Source of the DNA: an uncultured Clostridia bacterium
GTDB lineage: Bacteria > Bacillota > Clostridia > Oscillospirales > CAG-272
NCBI GenBank assembly: GCA_937884385.1
Contig: CALGCW010000190.1
Span: forward strand, 1 to 9,845
Direction: 5' to 3'
Length of the DNA: 9,845 bases
The notes under the pieces are model-generated. The model was not told where the DNA came from. It searched no databases and saw only the letters and a list, made by a program, of their open reading frames with translations. Positions 1 through 7,721 of this stretch are shown piece by piece. The stretch's first letter is position 1; each line of letters begins with the position of its first letter. The translations under genes and the position numbers were made by a program.

Positions 1-15
1 AGATAATTTTTTCAT
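1..15 (-). CDS. Start of next gene, probable amino-acid ABC substrate-binding protein (partial)
   Basis: Only the first five codons (MKKLS) lie in the window; the rest is beyond the left edge. The ATG follows the stop of the upstream ABC ATPase gene after one base. A clear AGGAG (bases 29 to 25) sits 9 bases before it. A Lys-Lys start suits a secreted or lipoprotein signal peptide. After an amino-acid permease and ATPase, the missing binding protein of the importer is the natural expectation. The start is seen; the product is inferred from position only. Confidence 0.5.
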
Positions 16-16
16 T

Positions 17-1105
17 TTATTTTTCTCCTGTCTGTAAATTTAATTTTAAGTGATTTCCTTTTTCATCGTTTGTATATTCGATTTGACTGCTCTTTGCACG
101 TAACAGTATCAATCCGAGATCTTCTTCACCATCAAATGGATTTCCGGGCGGACCGTCATAATCCAAGGAAAGCGTCACGGTACCGTTCTTATCACTATAC
201 TCAAGCGACAATTCAATACGGGATGCCAAGTCGTTGTTTAACAGATAAAATACGGCTTCCTCCGTACAGAGTTGCATAGAATGGCTTGACTTCGGTGTGA
301 TACGGTATTTCTGGCAAAATAGAGAAATCTGAGTATATAACTGAAGAAAATCGAAGTTTTTGGAAGCAATTTCGTAGCGCAAGGTTTTTAGCTTACCGAT
401 AAATGCTTTCGTTTTGGGTTTTTGAGGATTATCAAAGATTTGTTCGGGCGTTCCGTCCTCATAAATGCCGTTTTCATCCATATAGAGAACGCGACTTGCC
501 ACTTCACGTGCGAATTCCATTTCGTGAGTCACAATAAGCATCGTAACGCCCTTATCCGCGAAGGTACGTATAGCGGCAAGCACCTCTCCTACCATCGTTG
601 GATCAAGTGCTGAGGTTGGCTCGTCAAAAAGCACGATCTGAGGATCCATAGCCATTGCTCTCGCAATCGCTATACGTTGTTGCTGACCGCCCGATAATTC
701 GCCCGGCATAGCATTCGCTTTTTCTCTGAGGGCTACCATATCAAGCAATTTTTCCGCCTTGGTCTGCGCTTCGGCGGCGGAAAGCCGCAAGAGCTTACGC
801 GGTGCAAGCGTGATATTTTCCATTACCGTAAGATGTGAAAACAGATGAAATGCCTGATATACCATTCCCATTTTGCTTCGCACCTTATTGATGTTCGTAT
901 GCCTATCGCAAATATCGTCTCCGTCAATAAAGACCTTTCCGCAATCCGGAGTCATAAGTCCGTTCAAGCACGAAAGAAATACGCTTTTTCCTGTACCGGA
1001 CGGTCCGATAATAGCCACACACTCGCCCTTCTTTATATGTAGCGAAACGTCACGCAGTACCGTAAGCTTACCAAAGGACTTGCTTAAATTTTCAACTCTG
1101 ATCAC
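17..1105 (-). CDS. Amino-acid ABC transporter ATPase with C-terminal GHKL-like domain
   Basis: Energises an amino-acid importer at the inner face of the membrane. Residues 1-240 are a standard GlnQ/HisP-type ATPase: Walker A GPSGTGKS (34-41), Q-loop Gln84, signature LSGGQQQ (137-143), Walker B VLFDEP (158-163) and switch His194. GlnQ-type proteins usually end near residue 240-250. This one runs to 362, and residues about 242-358 form a second domain. It resembles a small GHKL/HATPase_c_2 (RsbW-like) fold: a CTEEAVFYLL helix (280-289) at the N-box position, a DYDGPPGNPFDG loop (315-326), DLGLILL (329-335) and a final strand pair. The Asn expected in the N-box is Tyr, so ATP binding by this domain is doubtful. 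The start is GTG, overlapping the permease stop by four bases (GTGA), with AAGGAGG just upstream. The importer role is sure; the identity of the extra domain is inferred from pattern. Confidence 0.93.
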   Translation of the reverse strand: MIRVENLSKSFGKLTVLRDVSLHIKKGECVAIIGPSGTGKSVFLSCLNGLMTPDCGKVFIDGDDICDRHTNINKVRSKMGMVYQAFHLFSHLTVMENITLAPRKLLRLSAAEAQTKAEKLLDMVALREKANAMPGELSGGQQQRIAIARAMAMDPQIVLFDEPTSALDPTMVGEVLAAIRTFADKGVTMLIVTHEMEFAREVASRVLYMDENGIYEDGTPEQIFDNPQKPKTKAFIGKLKTLRYEIASKNFDFLQLYTQISLFCQKYRITPKSSHSMQLCTEEAVFYLLNNDLASRIELSLEYSDKNGTVTLSLDYDGPPGNPFDGEEDLGLILLRAKSSQIEYTNDEKGNHLKLNLQTGEK

Positions 1106-1767
1106 CGTACTCTCCCTCCTTTCCGTTCGGTAAGTTTGAAGATGAGATGAATCATATATCCCACGAACAAATAAATGACGATACCGAGGAACAGACTGTA
1201 AAAGGGTTTAGCAGAGCGTGCCCCGAGCTGATTGATTACACGGGTAAGGTCACTGATCGTTACGTATCCGACTACTGACGTCCACTGAAGCAGATTGATC
1301 GTAGCATTACGGTACATCGGACGCGCAAACGCAACTGCTTGAGGAAACGTAACGTACCAAAAGGCTTGCCAAGCTGAAAATCCCAGCGTGCGAGCCGCCT
1401 TCACCTGTCCTGCATCAACCGCCATAAGCGCACTCTTCATAATCTCGCTTACGTGGGCAGCCGTGTTAAGTCCGAACCCGATGATCGCAACCATAACGGC
1501 AGACATACCGGTTTGTGCAAAGACCACGTAAAACAAAAGCAACAGAAGCATCAGCACCGGGGTTCCCCGTACAACAACGGAAAACACTTTCTCGGCAACG
1601 CGCAAAACGATGATTTTGGAACGGGACGCGGCGCACAACAAAGCAGCAAGCAAAGTCCCCAGCAACAGACCAGCCGCCGTAATCAGAAGCGTAACCTTTA
1701 ATCCCGACCAGATCACTTTTAGTGTGTCCGCCGTGATAAACGCAATGAAACCATCCAAATGAACCAC
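1102..1767 (-). CDS. Amino-acid ABC transporter permease (HisM/GlnP family)
   Basis: Membrane subunit of a polar amino-acid importer. Hydrophobic segments span most of its 221 residues. The family hallmarks are visible: VRGTPVLMLLLLLFYVVF near residues 67-84 and the ATPase-contacting EAA loop (GQVKAARTLGFSAWQAF, then PQA). A segment near residues 163-174 matches the conserved T-S-V-V-x-x-x-T-x-x-D-L stretch. The length is normal for the family. The GTG at 1767 has AAAGG very close; a TTG at 1758 after AGGTGG is another possible start, so the first three residues are uncertain. Its 3' end carries the ribosome binding site of the ATPase gene and overlaps it by four bases, which implies translational coupling. 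Only one permease is seen, so it probably works as a homodimer. The substrate cannot be told. Confidence 0.92.
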   Translation of the reverse strand: MVHLDGFIAFITADTLKVIWSGLKVTLLITAAGLLLGTLLAALLCAASRSKIIVLRVAEKVFSVVVRGTPVLMLLLLLFYVVFAQTGMSAVMVAIIGFGLNTAAHVSEIMKSALMAVDAGQVKAARTLGFSAWQAFWYVTFPQAVAFARPMYRNATINLLQWTSVVGYVTISDLTRVINQLGARSAKPFYSLFLGIVIYLFVGYMIHLIFKLTERKGGRVR

Positions 1768-1783
1768 CTGCCTTTGTCAAATT

Positions 1784-1789
1784 ATTATA
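1784..1789 (-). promoter_or_regulatory. Possible -10 element before the amino-acid ABC genes
   Basis: A perfect TATAAT reads on the minus strand in the 42-base gap between the symporter stop and the permease start. No good -35 box lies 16-18 bases upstream (TAAAAC-type sequence only). A TTGACA at 1780 to 1775 lies on the wrong side to pair with it. The gap is AT-rich, so chance occurrence is possible. Confidence 0.25.
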
Positions 1790-1809
1790 AAGGAAATCTA
1801 TGATTTGTT

Positions 1810-3390
1810 TTACAACGACTTGTTGCGAAGTACTTCGGTTTTGAGTGTTTGCAACGCTCCCGAAAGCTCTACAAGCTCGGTTTGCAGGCAGAACAGATTC
1901 ACTGCCGTTGCAACAAACTCAAGAATAACGTTCAATGCAATCACTACGGCAATCGCCTCCGTGGGAATACCGAGTTGCATAAACAAAATCGTGTAACACG
2001 TAAGTGCGGCTCCGGGAACAGGCGGCGCTGCTATCGCCAGAATTACGCTGATAATAAACACGGTGAGCATCCAAATCGGTGTGATAGCAACGCCGTATGT
2101 CTCTGCCATACCGAATGCAGCGGCAACGAACAAAACGATTGCACCCGGCATAAAGATCACCTGCCCAAGCGGTATCCCGATATCAATCAGCTTTTTGTCA
2201 ATACCGAGTTTCTTTTCGCAAGTCGAAATATTCGTTTGATATGCCGCAACAGCCGATGCGGTAGTAAGACCGATAATATATGTTGGCATCAGCTTTTTAA
2301 GAAGCACGGTAGGTGCCACCTTTTTTCTGACGGACACGAGAAGCAAGTACGCTGCCATCAAAACCAGATCACCGAGAAGCATGACAAGTATCAGCTTGTA
2401 GGATTTCGCAACGGAAAGCAGATTGCCACCGACGATCATATTGAAGATGCTACCGAACACGAAAAACGGAATAAAGGAGCTTACCGCGCTCATAATGGTC
2501 TGCATCACAACATTTAACTGATCGACCACGTTTATCATTATCGGAATTCTGTTTCCGAGGAACAGCATCGTAAGACCTACGATAATCGCAATGAAAATGA
2601 TTTGCAAGGAATTGCCCTCAATAAAGGGCGCAAAAAGGTTGCTCGGAATGATATCCAGTATCATTTCGTATAGATCAGAAAACTCAAAGGCGGCTCCACC
2701 GATAGCAGACGTTTGAAACATCAGAGCAAAAAGAACTGTCATTGCCGCGCCGACGATTATTGAAACGAGAAGAAATCGTCCAATCATTTTCTTTCCGATC
2801 TTACCAAAGGTAGCCATATCACCGATACCGCAAATTCCCCAAACTACCGATAAGAAGATGATGGGACCTGCGATTGCAGATAGGAGTCCCATAAAGGTAT
2901 CAAATACGGGGGCTACAAGATCGGTGGCGATAAAATCGGATACTTTATCCGGCAACAGAAAGCAGAAACCGCCAAGAGCAATCGCAGAGAGAATCGCTAT
3001 TCCAAGCTGCAATATCTGAGACAGCTTCTTTTGCTTTTTCGCGGTAAAGGTGATGATGTTCTTTCCGTTTTTGTATCTCCACGTTGGAGCAAGTCCGAAA
3101 TTGGAAAGAAGATTATTCAAGATAGTACCGCCGCCATCGTCGTCAGCAAACGGATCTATACTGTCTCCTGCTATCACAAGCTCAATTTTCAGTGTGCGAA
3201 AACGCTTAGCAGTGACAATCTCAAAGCTTGTACCGCTATTTAGTGAGTCCAAATACTTCAACAGTATTTCCTCTACGGAGAGGCGTATCCGCTGTACTTC
3301 TTTTGAAGCAACCTTTTCATTTGATAGAAAATCGGTAACGGTTTTACTTGCCTCATCAATATTTGTGAGATTCAATTCATATTTCGTCAT
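1810..3390 (-). CDS. DAACS-like symporter with N-terminal GHKL-like domain
   Basis: A 526-residue membrane protein of the dicarboxylate/amino acid:cation symporter type; family members are usually about 400-450 residues. Residues about 123-510 hold the transporter: repeated hydrophobic helices, an early GPIIFLSVVWGICGIGDM block (175-192), an HP1-like GLTTASAVAAYQTN (374-387), a TM7 region and an HP2-like PPVPGAAL (456-463). Key residues are missing: the usual NMDGT of TM7 is FMPGA (413-417), and the TM8 aspartates and arginine are replaced in NVILEFVATAVN (487-498). Residues 1-118 form a soluble domain with RLSVEEILLKYLDSL (36-50), a GDSIDPFADDD loop (75-85) and NGKNIITF (108-115), like a degenerate GHKL ATPase domain. 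No Shine-Dalgarno precedes the ATG, and an in-frame TAG lies 16-18 bases upstream, so no earlier start fits. Substrate and ion coupling are unknown. Confidence 0.88.
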   Translation of the reverse strand: MTKYELNLTNIDEASKTVTDFLSNEKVASKEVQRIRLSVEEILLKYLDSLNSGTSFEIVTAKRFRTLKIELVIAGDSIDPFADDDGGGTILNNLLSNFGLAPTWRYKNGKNIITFTAKKQKKLSQILQLGIAILSAIALGGFCFLLPDKVSDFIATDLVAPVFDTFMGLLSAIAGPIIFLSVVWGICGIGDMATFGKIGKKMIGRFLLVSIIVGAAMTVLFALMFQTSAIGGAAFEFSDLYEMILDIIPSNLFAPFIEGNSLQIIFIAIIVGLTMLFLGNRIPIMINVVDQLNVVMQTIMSAVSSFIPFFVFGSIFNMIVGGNLLSVAKSYKLILVMLLGDLVLMAAYLLLVSVRKKVAPTVLLKKLMPTYIIGLTTASAVAAYQTNISTCEKKLGIDKKLIDIGIPLGQVIFMPGAIVLFVAAAFGMAETYGVAITPIWMLTVFIISVILAIAAPPVPGAALTCYTILFMQLGIPTEAIAVVIALNVILEFVATAVNLFCLQTELVELSGALQTLKTEVLRNKSL

Positions 3391-3452
3391 TGTTCGGTCT
3401 GGTATCTATGTATAGCAAAAATCAGCTCATACAAAGTTCCTTTCGATTCTAT
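3391..3452 (-). other. Intergenic gap before the symporter gene
   Basis: These 62 bases form the longest gap in the window. They hold a good ribosome binding site (AAAGGA) followed by a two-codon frame ATG AGC TGA at 3430 to 3422. They also hold a TATACAT stretch closer to the symporter start. I see no hairpin with a T-run that would end transcription. The TATACA could be a -10 box, but no paired -35 is evident. This is the most likely operon boundary inside the window. Confidence 0.4.
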
Positions 3453-4547
3453 TTATTTTTGCGTCTTTCTTTTGCGATAAAGCGTTATTTTTTCTTTCAC
3501 GATCGGGCTCAACGTTTGAATAAGAATTACTACGATAAGAACCAGTCCTTGGAAGGTGTTCTGTATATCCGGACTCAACGAAGGAATGCTCACGATGATG
3601 AAATTGATCGCCGTATAGGATAATGCGCCAAAAAAGACACCCAATATTTTTCCTCGTCCTCCTGCCATATTGACTCCGCCCAAAACGACCGCAGCAATTG
3701 CATACATCTCATATGAGGTACCGGAGGATGCGGGAGTAACGCTGCCGATCTTGCACGCTTGAATGAAGCTTGCAATACCAACCATAAGTCCCGCTATAAC
3801 GAAAACAGATACTTTAACGCCGCTTACGTTAATTCCCGCAAGTCTTGCTGCCTTTTCGTTACTTCCAACGGCATAAACGCTTTTGCCGTACTTCGTATAT
3901 GACATCACAAAGATAAACAACACGGTCACGGCTATAAATAGGAAGAATATGTACGGGATCTGGAACGTGCCGAGGCGAAGCCCTCCCGTTCCGAATTTCA
4001 ATCGTATAAATTCATAGCTCGGCATATCGTCAATCATTGCAAACAGGCTTGAGGATGAGCCGCTGAGCGTGGAATCAATTTCACGTACTGCCGATAACGT
4101 CAGCGAACGATAGATCAGCATCGTGCCGAGCGTTACGATGAAAGACGGCATTTTTGCATATCCGACAAGCACACCGTTGATGAGTCCACACACAAGACCG
4201 GAGCCCAATGCGGCAAGGAACATCAAAAATACGTTTCCATCCGTTGCATTGTAGGTCATAATCGTGATACCGGAGCACAGAACCAAAGAGGAGCCGAGGG
4301 ACAAATCGATTTGACCTGTGATAATCACCAACGCCATACCGATTGCCATCGTACCGACAACAACCGAGTTTTGACTGGATAAAATTGCGGAAATATGACC
4401 GGGATTGAATTGGTTTCCGTTCGCATTGATGGTTATAGCATAAACGATCAGAATCAATCCAAACACGAATGCGTAGCTATATTTGCCACAGCAGGTCGTT
4501 GCTTTTTTCAATACTGAATTGAACGTTAATTTCTTTGTATTATTCAT
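3453..4547 (-). CDS. Sugar ABC transporter permease (RbsC/MglC family)
   Basis: Membrane channel of a ribose/galactose-type importer (BPD_transp_2 family), 364 residues with about eight to ten hydrophobic segments. Family hallmarks: GQIDLSLGSS after the third segment, the ATPase-contacting loop YAVGSNEKAARLAGIN, and AIAAVVLGGVNMAGGRG toward the C-terminus. The C-terminus is short and basic (KRKTQK), as expected on the cytoplasmic side. The ATG lies one base after the stop of the ATPase gene, with GAGGTG just upstream, so the two are co-translated. It is the only permease in this set, consistent with a homodimer as in MglC. The substrate is probably a pentose, hexose or related small molecule; the sequence does not say which. 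Confidence 0.95.
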   Translation of the reverse strand: MNNTKKLTFNSVLKKATTCCGKYSYAFVFGLILIVYAITINANGNQFNPGHISAILSSQNSVVVGTMAIGMALVIITGQIDLSLGSSLVLCSGITIMTYNATDGNVFLMFLAALGSGLVCGLINGVLVGYAKMPSFIVTLGTMLIYRSLTLSAVREIDSTLSGSSSSLFAMIDDMPSYEFIRLKFGTGGLRLGTFQIPYIFFLFIAVTVLFIFVMSYTKYGKSVYAVGSNEKAARLAGINVSGVKVSVFVIAGLMVGIASFIQACKIGSVTPASSGTSYEMYAIAAVVLGGVNMAGGRGKILGVFFGALSYTAINFIIVSIPSLSPDIQNTFQGLVLIVVILIQTLSPIVKEKITLYRKRKTQK

Positions 4548-4548
4548 A

Positions 4549-6051
4549 TCACACCTCGCAGGTTTCTTTCGTAGCAGCGCCGGTCGAATACATCATCACG
4601 TCACGCTCGTTGATTTCATTATGAGAAAAGATTTTCGCTATGCCTCCGTCGTAAAACACCACGCAGCGATCCGAAACCTTTTGTATTTCCGGTATCTCCA
4701 AGGAATTTAGTATAACGGTTTTTCCTTCCTTGGCAAATCCGAGAATCAACTGATATATTTCCGCTTTTGCTCCAACGTCAACACCTTGCGTCGGATTGTC
4801 GAAAATCAAAATATCAGCCTCCGTGTTAAGCCATCTTGCAAGGAATACCTTTTGCTGATTGCCTCCGCTTAACGAGGTTATGGATGCTTCGGGTGAATCG
4901 GATTTTATACGAAGCATTTTCTTTAATATATCAAACTTATTTCTTTCGCGCTTGGTATTGATAATGTTTTTGGGGAAAGAGAGGGTATGCTCGGCGATCT
5001 GACAGTTCTCAAGAATCGTCATATCGGCAATCACGGAGTTTTCTTTTCGGTCTGAGGGGAGCATAGCGACTTTGTTTTTCATAAAGCGCTTAATGCTGCC
5101 GCTTACCGCTTTTCCGTGAATCTCGACCGTACCACTATGAATCGGAATTGCTCCGAACATTGTTTGCAACACTTCACTTGCTCCGCTGCCTGCAAGTCCG
5201 GTCAGCGCAACGATCTCGCCCCTACGAATCGACAAATCCACGTTTTGAAATCCGTTTCCCGTAAGCTTGCTTATTTTTACAACAACGTCTCCCAGTGGGC
5301 GAGGCTGATAAACGTCCTCATCTGCATACTCGCGACCTATCATATCCGATGTAATGGATCTCGCATCGGTATCACGAATATTACCGCATGAAACGAACTC
5401 TCCGTTTCTGAATACGGTATATCGATCTGCAATTTCAAAGATTTCGGGCATTTTATGAGAAATGAAAATAAAAGATATTCCTTCGTTTCTTTTCTTTTTC
5501 AAAATTTCAAACAGTCGTTTGATTTCCTCATTATTCAAGGTCGTGGTCGGCTCGTCCAATATTAACAGCTTGGCATTTTGGTGAAGTGCTCGGCAAATCT
5601 CCAAAAGCTGTTTTTCTCCCGGCTTCAGTGAGGATACCAATTCAACAGGATCGATATCAATACCGAGACTTGAAAACAGTTCTTTGGTTTCCTCAATCAT
5701 TTGCGTCTTTTTTAACACGCCAAAGCAATTCTTTATTTCACGGTTGAGAAAAACGTTTTCATATACCAGAAGATCATTGATTACACTGAGCTCCTGATGA
5801 ACGAAGGCAATCCCTGCCGCCTGCATTTGCCGTATAGACGGAAGAACGTAGCTTTTTTCGTCAAATTCAATTTTGCCTTTGTCGGCATGAATAACTCCCG
5901 TTAAGATATTCATCAAGGTTGATTTTCCCGCGCCGTTTTCACCGAGCAGGGCGTGAATTTCTCCACGTTCAACATCAAGATGTGCATCTGTCAGAGCATT
6001 GACTCCGCCGAAAGACTTATATATACCTTGCATATGTAACAGATTACTCAT
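4549..6051 (-). CDS. Sugar ABC transporter double ATPase (RbsA/MglA family)
   Basis: A 500-residue protein with two fused nucleotide-binding domains that drives a sugar importer. The first half has Walker A GENGAGKS (37-44), a degenerate signature LKPGEKQ (142-148), Walker B LLILDEPT (162-169) and His199. The second half has a Walker A without lysine, GLAGSGAS (285-292), a normal signature LSGGNQQ (394-400) and a Walker B in which the catalytic Glu is Asn419 (IFDNPTQGVDVGAK). Composite site 1 should therefore be active and site 2 only structural. The start at 6051 was chosen because AGGAG (6064 to 6060) lies 8 bases before it; an in-frame ATG at 6069 lies upstream of that site and has none of its own. 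It is 40 bases after the binding-protein stop and one base before the permease. Confidence 0.95.
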   Translation of the reverse strand: MSNLLHMQGIYKSFGGVNALTDAHLDVERGEIHALLGENGAGKSTLMNILTGVIHADKGKIEFDEKSYVLPSIRQMQAAGIAFVHQELSVINDLLVYENVFLNREIKNCFGVLKKTQMIEETKELFSSLGIDIDPVELVSSLKPGEKQLLEICRALHQNAKLLILDEPTTTLNNEEIKRLFEILKKKRNEGISFIFISHKMPEIFEIADRYTVFRNGEFVSCGNIRDTDARSITSDMIGREYADEDVYQPRPLGDVVVKISKLTGNGFQNVDLSIRRGEIVALTGLAGSGASEVLQTMFGAIPIHSGTVEIHGKAVSGSIKRFMKNKVAMLPSDRKENSVIADMTILENCQIAEHTLSFPKNIINTKRERNKFDILKKMLRIKSDSPEASITSLSGGNQQKVFLARWLNTEADILIFDNPTQGVDVGAKAEIYQLILGFAKEGKTVILNSLEIPEIQKVSDRCVVFYDGGIAKIFSHNEINERDVMMYSTGAATKETCEV

Positions 6052-6059
6052 GCAACAAT

Positions 6060-6064
6060 CTCCT
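6060..6064 (-). promoter_or_regulatory. Ribosome binding site fixing the sugar ATPase start
   Basis: AGGAG on the minus strand, 8 bases before the ATG at 6051. It decides against the in-frame ATG at 6069, which would add six residues (MLGDCC). Confidence 0.7.
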
Positions 6065-6091
6065 AACATCAGTTTTTACGCTTTTGTCCTC

Positions 6092-7201
6092 TTACTTAGC
6101 GTGTCCCGTAAATCCTTCGTATTGGCTCACGTTGTTCTTATCTACGATCCATACGGGCTCATACTTGCCGCTGCCGACCTCATAAGTCCAGTTGCCGTCA
6201 AGATAATCCACCATATATCCAACGACGTTCATCATCATCTTCGGAGAGAAATAGACGGACATCATATCATCAAAATATGTGGTGGCAATAGCGGATTGCG
6301 AGGATGCTCCGCTTATCACGTCGTATAATTCCTGCATACCTCCGATTGCGGAGATATAAACGTCCATATTGGCAAGATCGTTCTTCGTAGCGTCGGACAG
6401 CGAATTGCCTTCGAGCAACCGCATAACGCCAAACGTCATTTCATCATCCATCGAATAGATAAACAGCTTACCGCCGTTACTTTTCGCATCAGCCGTAATA
6501 TCAGTCAGCTTTTGCTCCAAATAGTCGTAGGCACCGTCCGCGCTCCAATTACAAACGACCTTGTAATCGGCGCACAATGCGTCTATTTCCGCTTGAGACC
6601 AAATCTTATTCGTCTGATAAGTCTGCTTCGTATGCTCATCATAATATGACAGCTCACCCTTTAAGAATTGTTCAAAGCCTTCCTGACGGCGCGTGCAGAC
6701 CGTACCGTTATCACCGATCAGCGTAATCATCGTATCTCCGGGGAGCATTCCTTTTTGCTGAAGCCAATATGCAATTCCGGCTCCGCACTGCCAATTGTCA
6801 CCCGAGGCATTCAAAATAGCATATTTGTCGGGACCTTCAATGATTCGGTCAAACGATATGAACGGAATGTTATTTACGATCAACGCTTCCTGTCCGGCTT
6901 TTGCAGAGTCCTCCAACGCGAAGAAGACGACACCGGCAGCGTCGCCATTCGCTATGATCATTTGAACCAGATCGACCTGCTCCTCGCCCGTAGACGCGGG
7001 CATATAAACTGCCTTATACTTTCCCGCAGCGTTGATCTCGGTTGCTTTTTGTTCGGCATACGCTCCCGCCTGAGCAGTCCAACCGTGATCGGGCGTAGGT
7101 CCTAAAATGTATATGGTTTTGGCGTCTTGATTTACACCGCAGCCCGTTAGGACGGATAATCCCATAACGGCGATCAATACAAGAGCTAATATCTTTTTCA
7201 T
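6092..7201 (-). CDS. Sugar-type ABC transporter substrate-binding lipoprotein
   Basis: Extracellular receptor of the importer, 369 residues. It begins with a signal peptide (MKKILALVLIAVMGLSV) and a lipobox LTGC, so Cys21 would be lipid-anchored in the membrane. The mature part has the two-lobe type 1 periplasmic-binding fold (RbsB/Peripla_BP_4). A first strand TIYILGPTPDHGWTAQAG binds near the N-terminal cleft. FISFDR carries the Asp-Arg typical of sugar contacts. YSMDDEMTFGVMRLLEG matches the usual N/D-D-x-M-A-x-G helix. It starts 22 bases after the sigma factor stop with a GGGGAGAG ribosome binding site, and is followed by its ATPase and permease. Several extra cysteines occur in the mature protein. 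Ligand unknown; simple sugars, sugar alcohols or autoinducer-2-like molecules are all possible for the family. Confidence 0.94.
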   Translation of the reverse strand: MKKILALVLIAVMGLSVLTGCGVNQDAKTIYILGPTPDHGWTAQAGAYAEQKATEINAAGKYKAVYMPASTGEEQVDLVQMIIANGDAAGVVFFALEDSAKAGQEALIVNNIPFISFDRIIEGPDKYAILNASGDNWQCGAGIAYWLQQKGMLPGDTMITLIGDNGTVCTRRQEGFEQFLKGELSYYDEHTKQTYQTNKIWSQAEIDALCADYKVVCNWSADGAYDYLEQKLTDITADAKSNGGKLFIYSMDDEMTFGVMRLLEGNSLSDATKNDLANMDVYISAIGGMQELYDVISGASSQSAIATTYFDDMMSVYFSPKMMMNVVGYMVDYLDGNWTYEVGSGKYEPVWIVDKNNVSQYEGFTGHAK

Positions 7202-7223
7202 ACGGCTCTCTCCCCGATATCAA

Positions 7224-7721
7224 TCATAAAATTCTATCCATATTGTTTCGCATAAAAGCCAGTGCTTTTGCGTGAACAATCTTTGCATTTATGTAAGACA
7301 TACCCATCATTTCGGCAATCCGCTTGAGCGTAAAGCCCTTGTAGTAATGCAGGATGATCAAATCCCTCTCCCGTTCGGAGAGCAATTCAAGAGTATCCGC
7401 AAGACAATCAAGAAGCTCGTCGTTTACAAGCGAATCATCGGGAAGCATATCTATCCCGATTTCGTCCGAAAATTCGATATGTATTTTTCTCTTCTTAAAA
7501 TAATCAATAACCGTGTTTCTCGTAATCGTGTAGATCCACGTAGATAACGACGCTTTTGAAGGATCGAAGCTGTCGATCCTTTGATAGACCTTCAAAAACA
7601 CCGTGGAAACGATATCCTCTACGTCGTGCTCGTTTGCGAGCTTACCTCTTACGTAGGCGGTTACTTTGTCCTTATAATCAAGATATACTTTATCTTGGTC
7701 TATATTCGTAACACTACTCAT
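7224..7721 (-). CDS. ECF-like RNA polymerase sigma-70 family factor
   Basis: A 165-residue sigma factor that would direct RNA polymerase to its own promoters. Region 2 is clear: HDVEDIVSTVFLKVYQRI, then WIYTITRNTVIDYFKKRK (about residues 35-80). An acidic linker follows. Region 4 holds ELLSERERDLIILHYYKGF and a helix-turn-helix (TLKRIAEMMGMSYINAKIVHAKAL). The size and two-domain layout fit the extracytoplasmic-function group. The frame is open further upstream to an ATG at 7799, but that would overlap the preceding gene by 86 bases. ATG 7721 gives an 8-base overlap (ATGAGTAG) and begins before the conserved region, so it is preferred, although its ribosome binding site is weak. No anti-sigma factor is recognisable. 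Lying between the peptide locus and the sugar importer, it may control one or both; that is inference. Confidence 0.92.
   Translation of the reverse strand: MSSVTNIDQDKVYLDYKDKVTAYVRGKLANEHDVEDIVSTVFLKVYQRIDSFDPSKASLSTWIYTITRNTVIDYFKKRKIHIEFSDEIGIDMLPDDSLVNDELLDCLADTLELLSERERDLIILHYYKGFTLKRIAEMMGMSYINAKIVHAKALAFMRNNMDRIL

Noticed and set aside
1775..1780. Perfect TTGACA on the minus strand as a -35 box
   Set aside because: No -10-like sequence lies 16-18 bases downstream, which is already inside the permease gene; the only TATAAT is upstream of it.
1794..1806. Inverted repeat AAATC-ATA-GATTT just after the symporter stop
   Set aside because: A 5-bp AT-rich stem without a following T-run is too weak for a terminator, and one copy is not evidence for an operator.
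1849..2517. Plus-strand open frame of 222 codons opposite the symporter
   Set aside because: Rich in Asn, His, Cys and Arg with no domain; a shadow of the membrane protein on the other strand.
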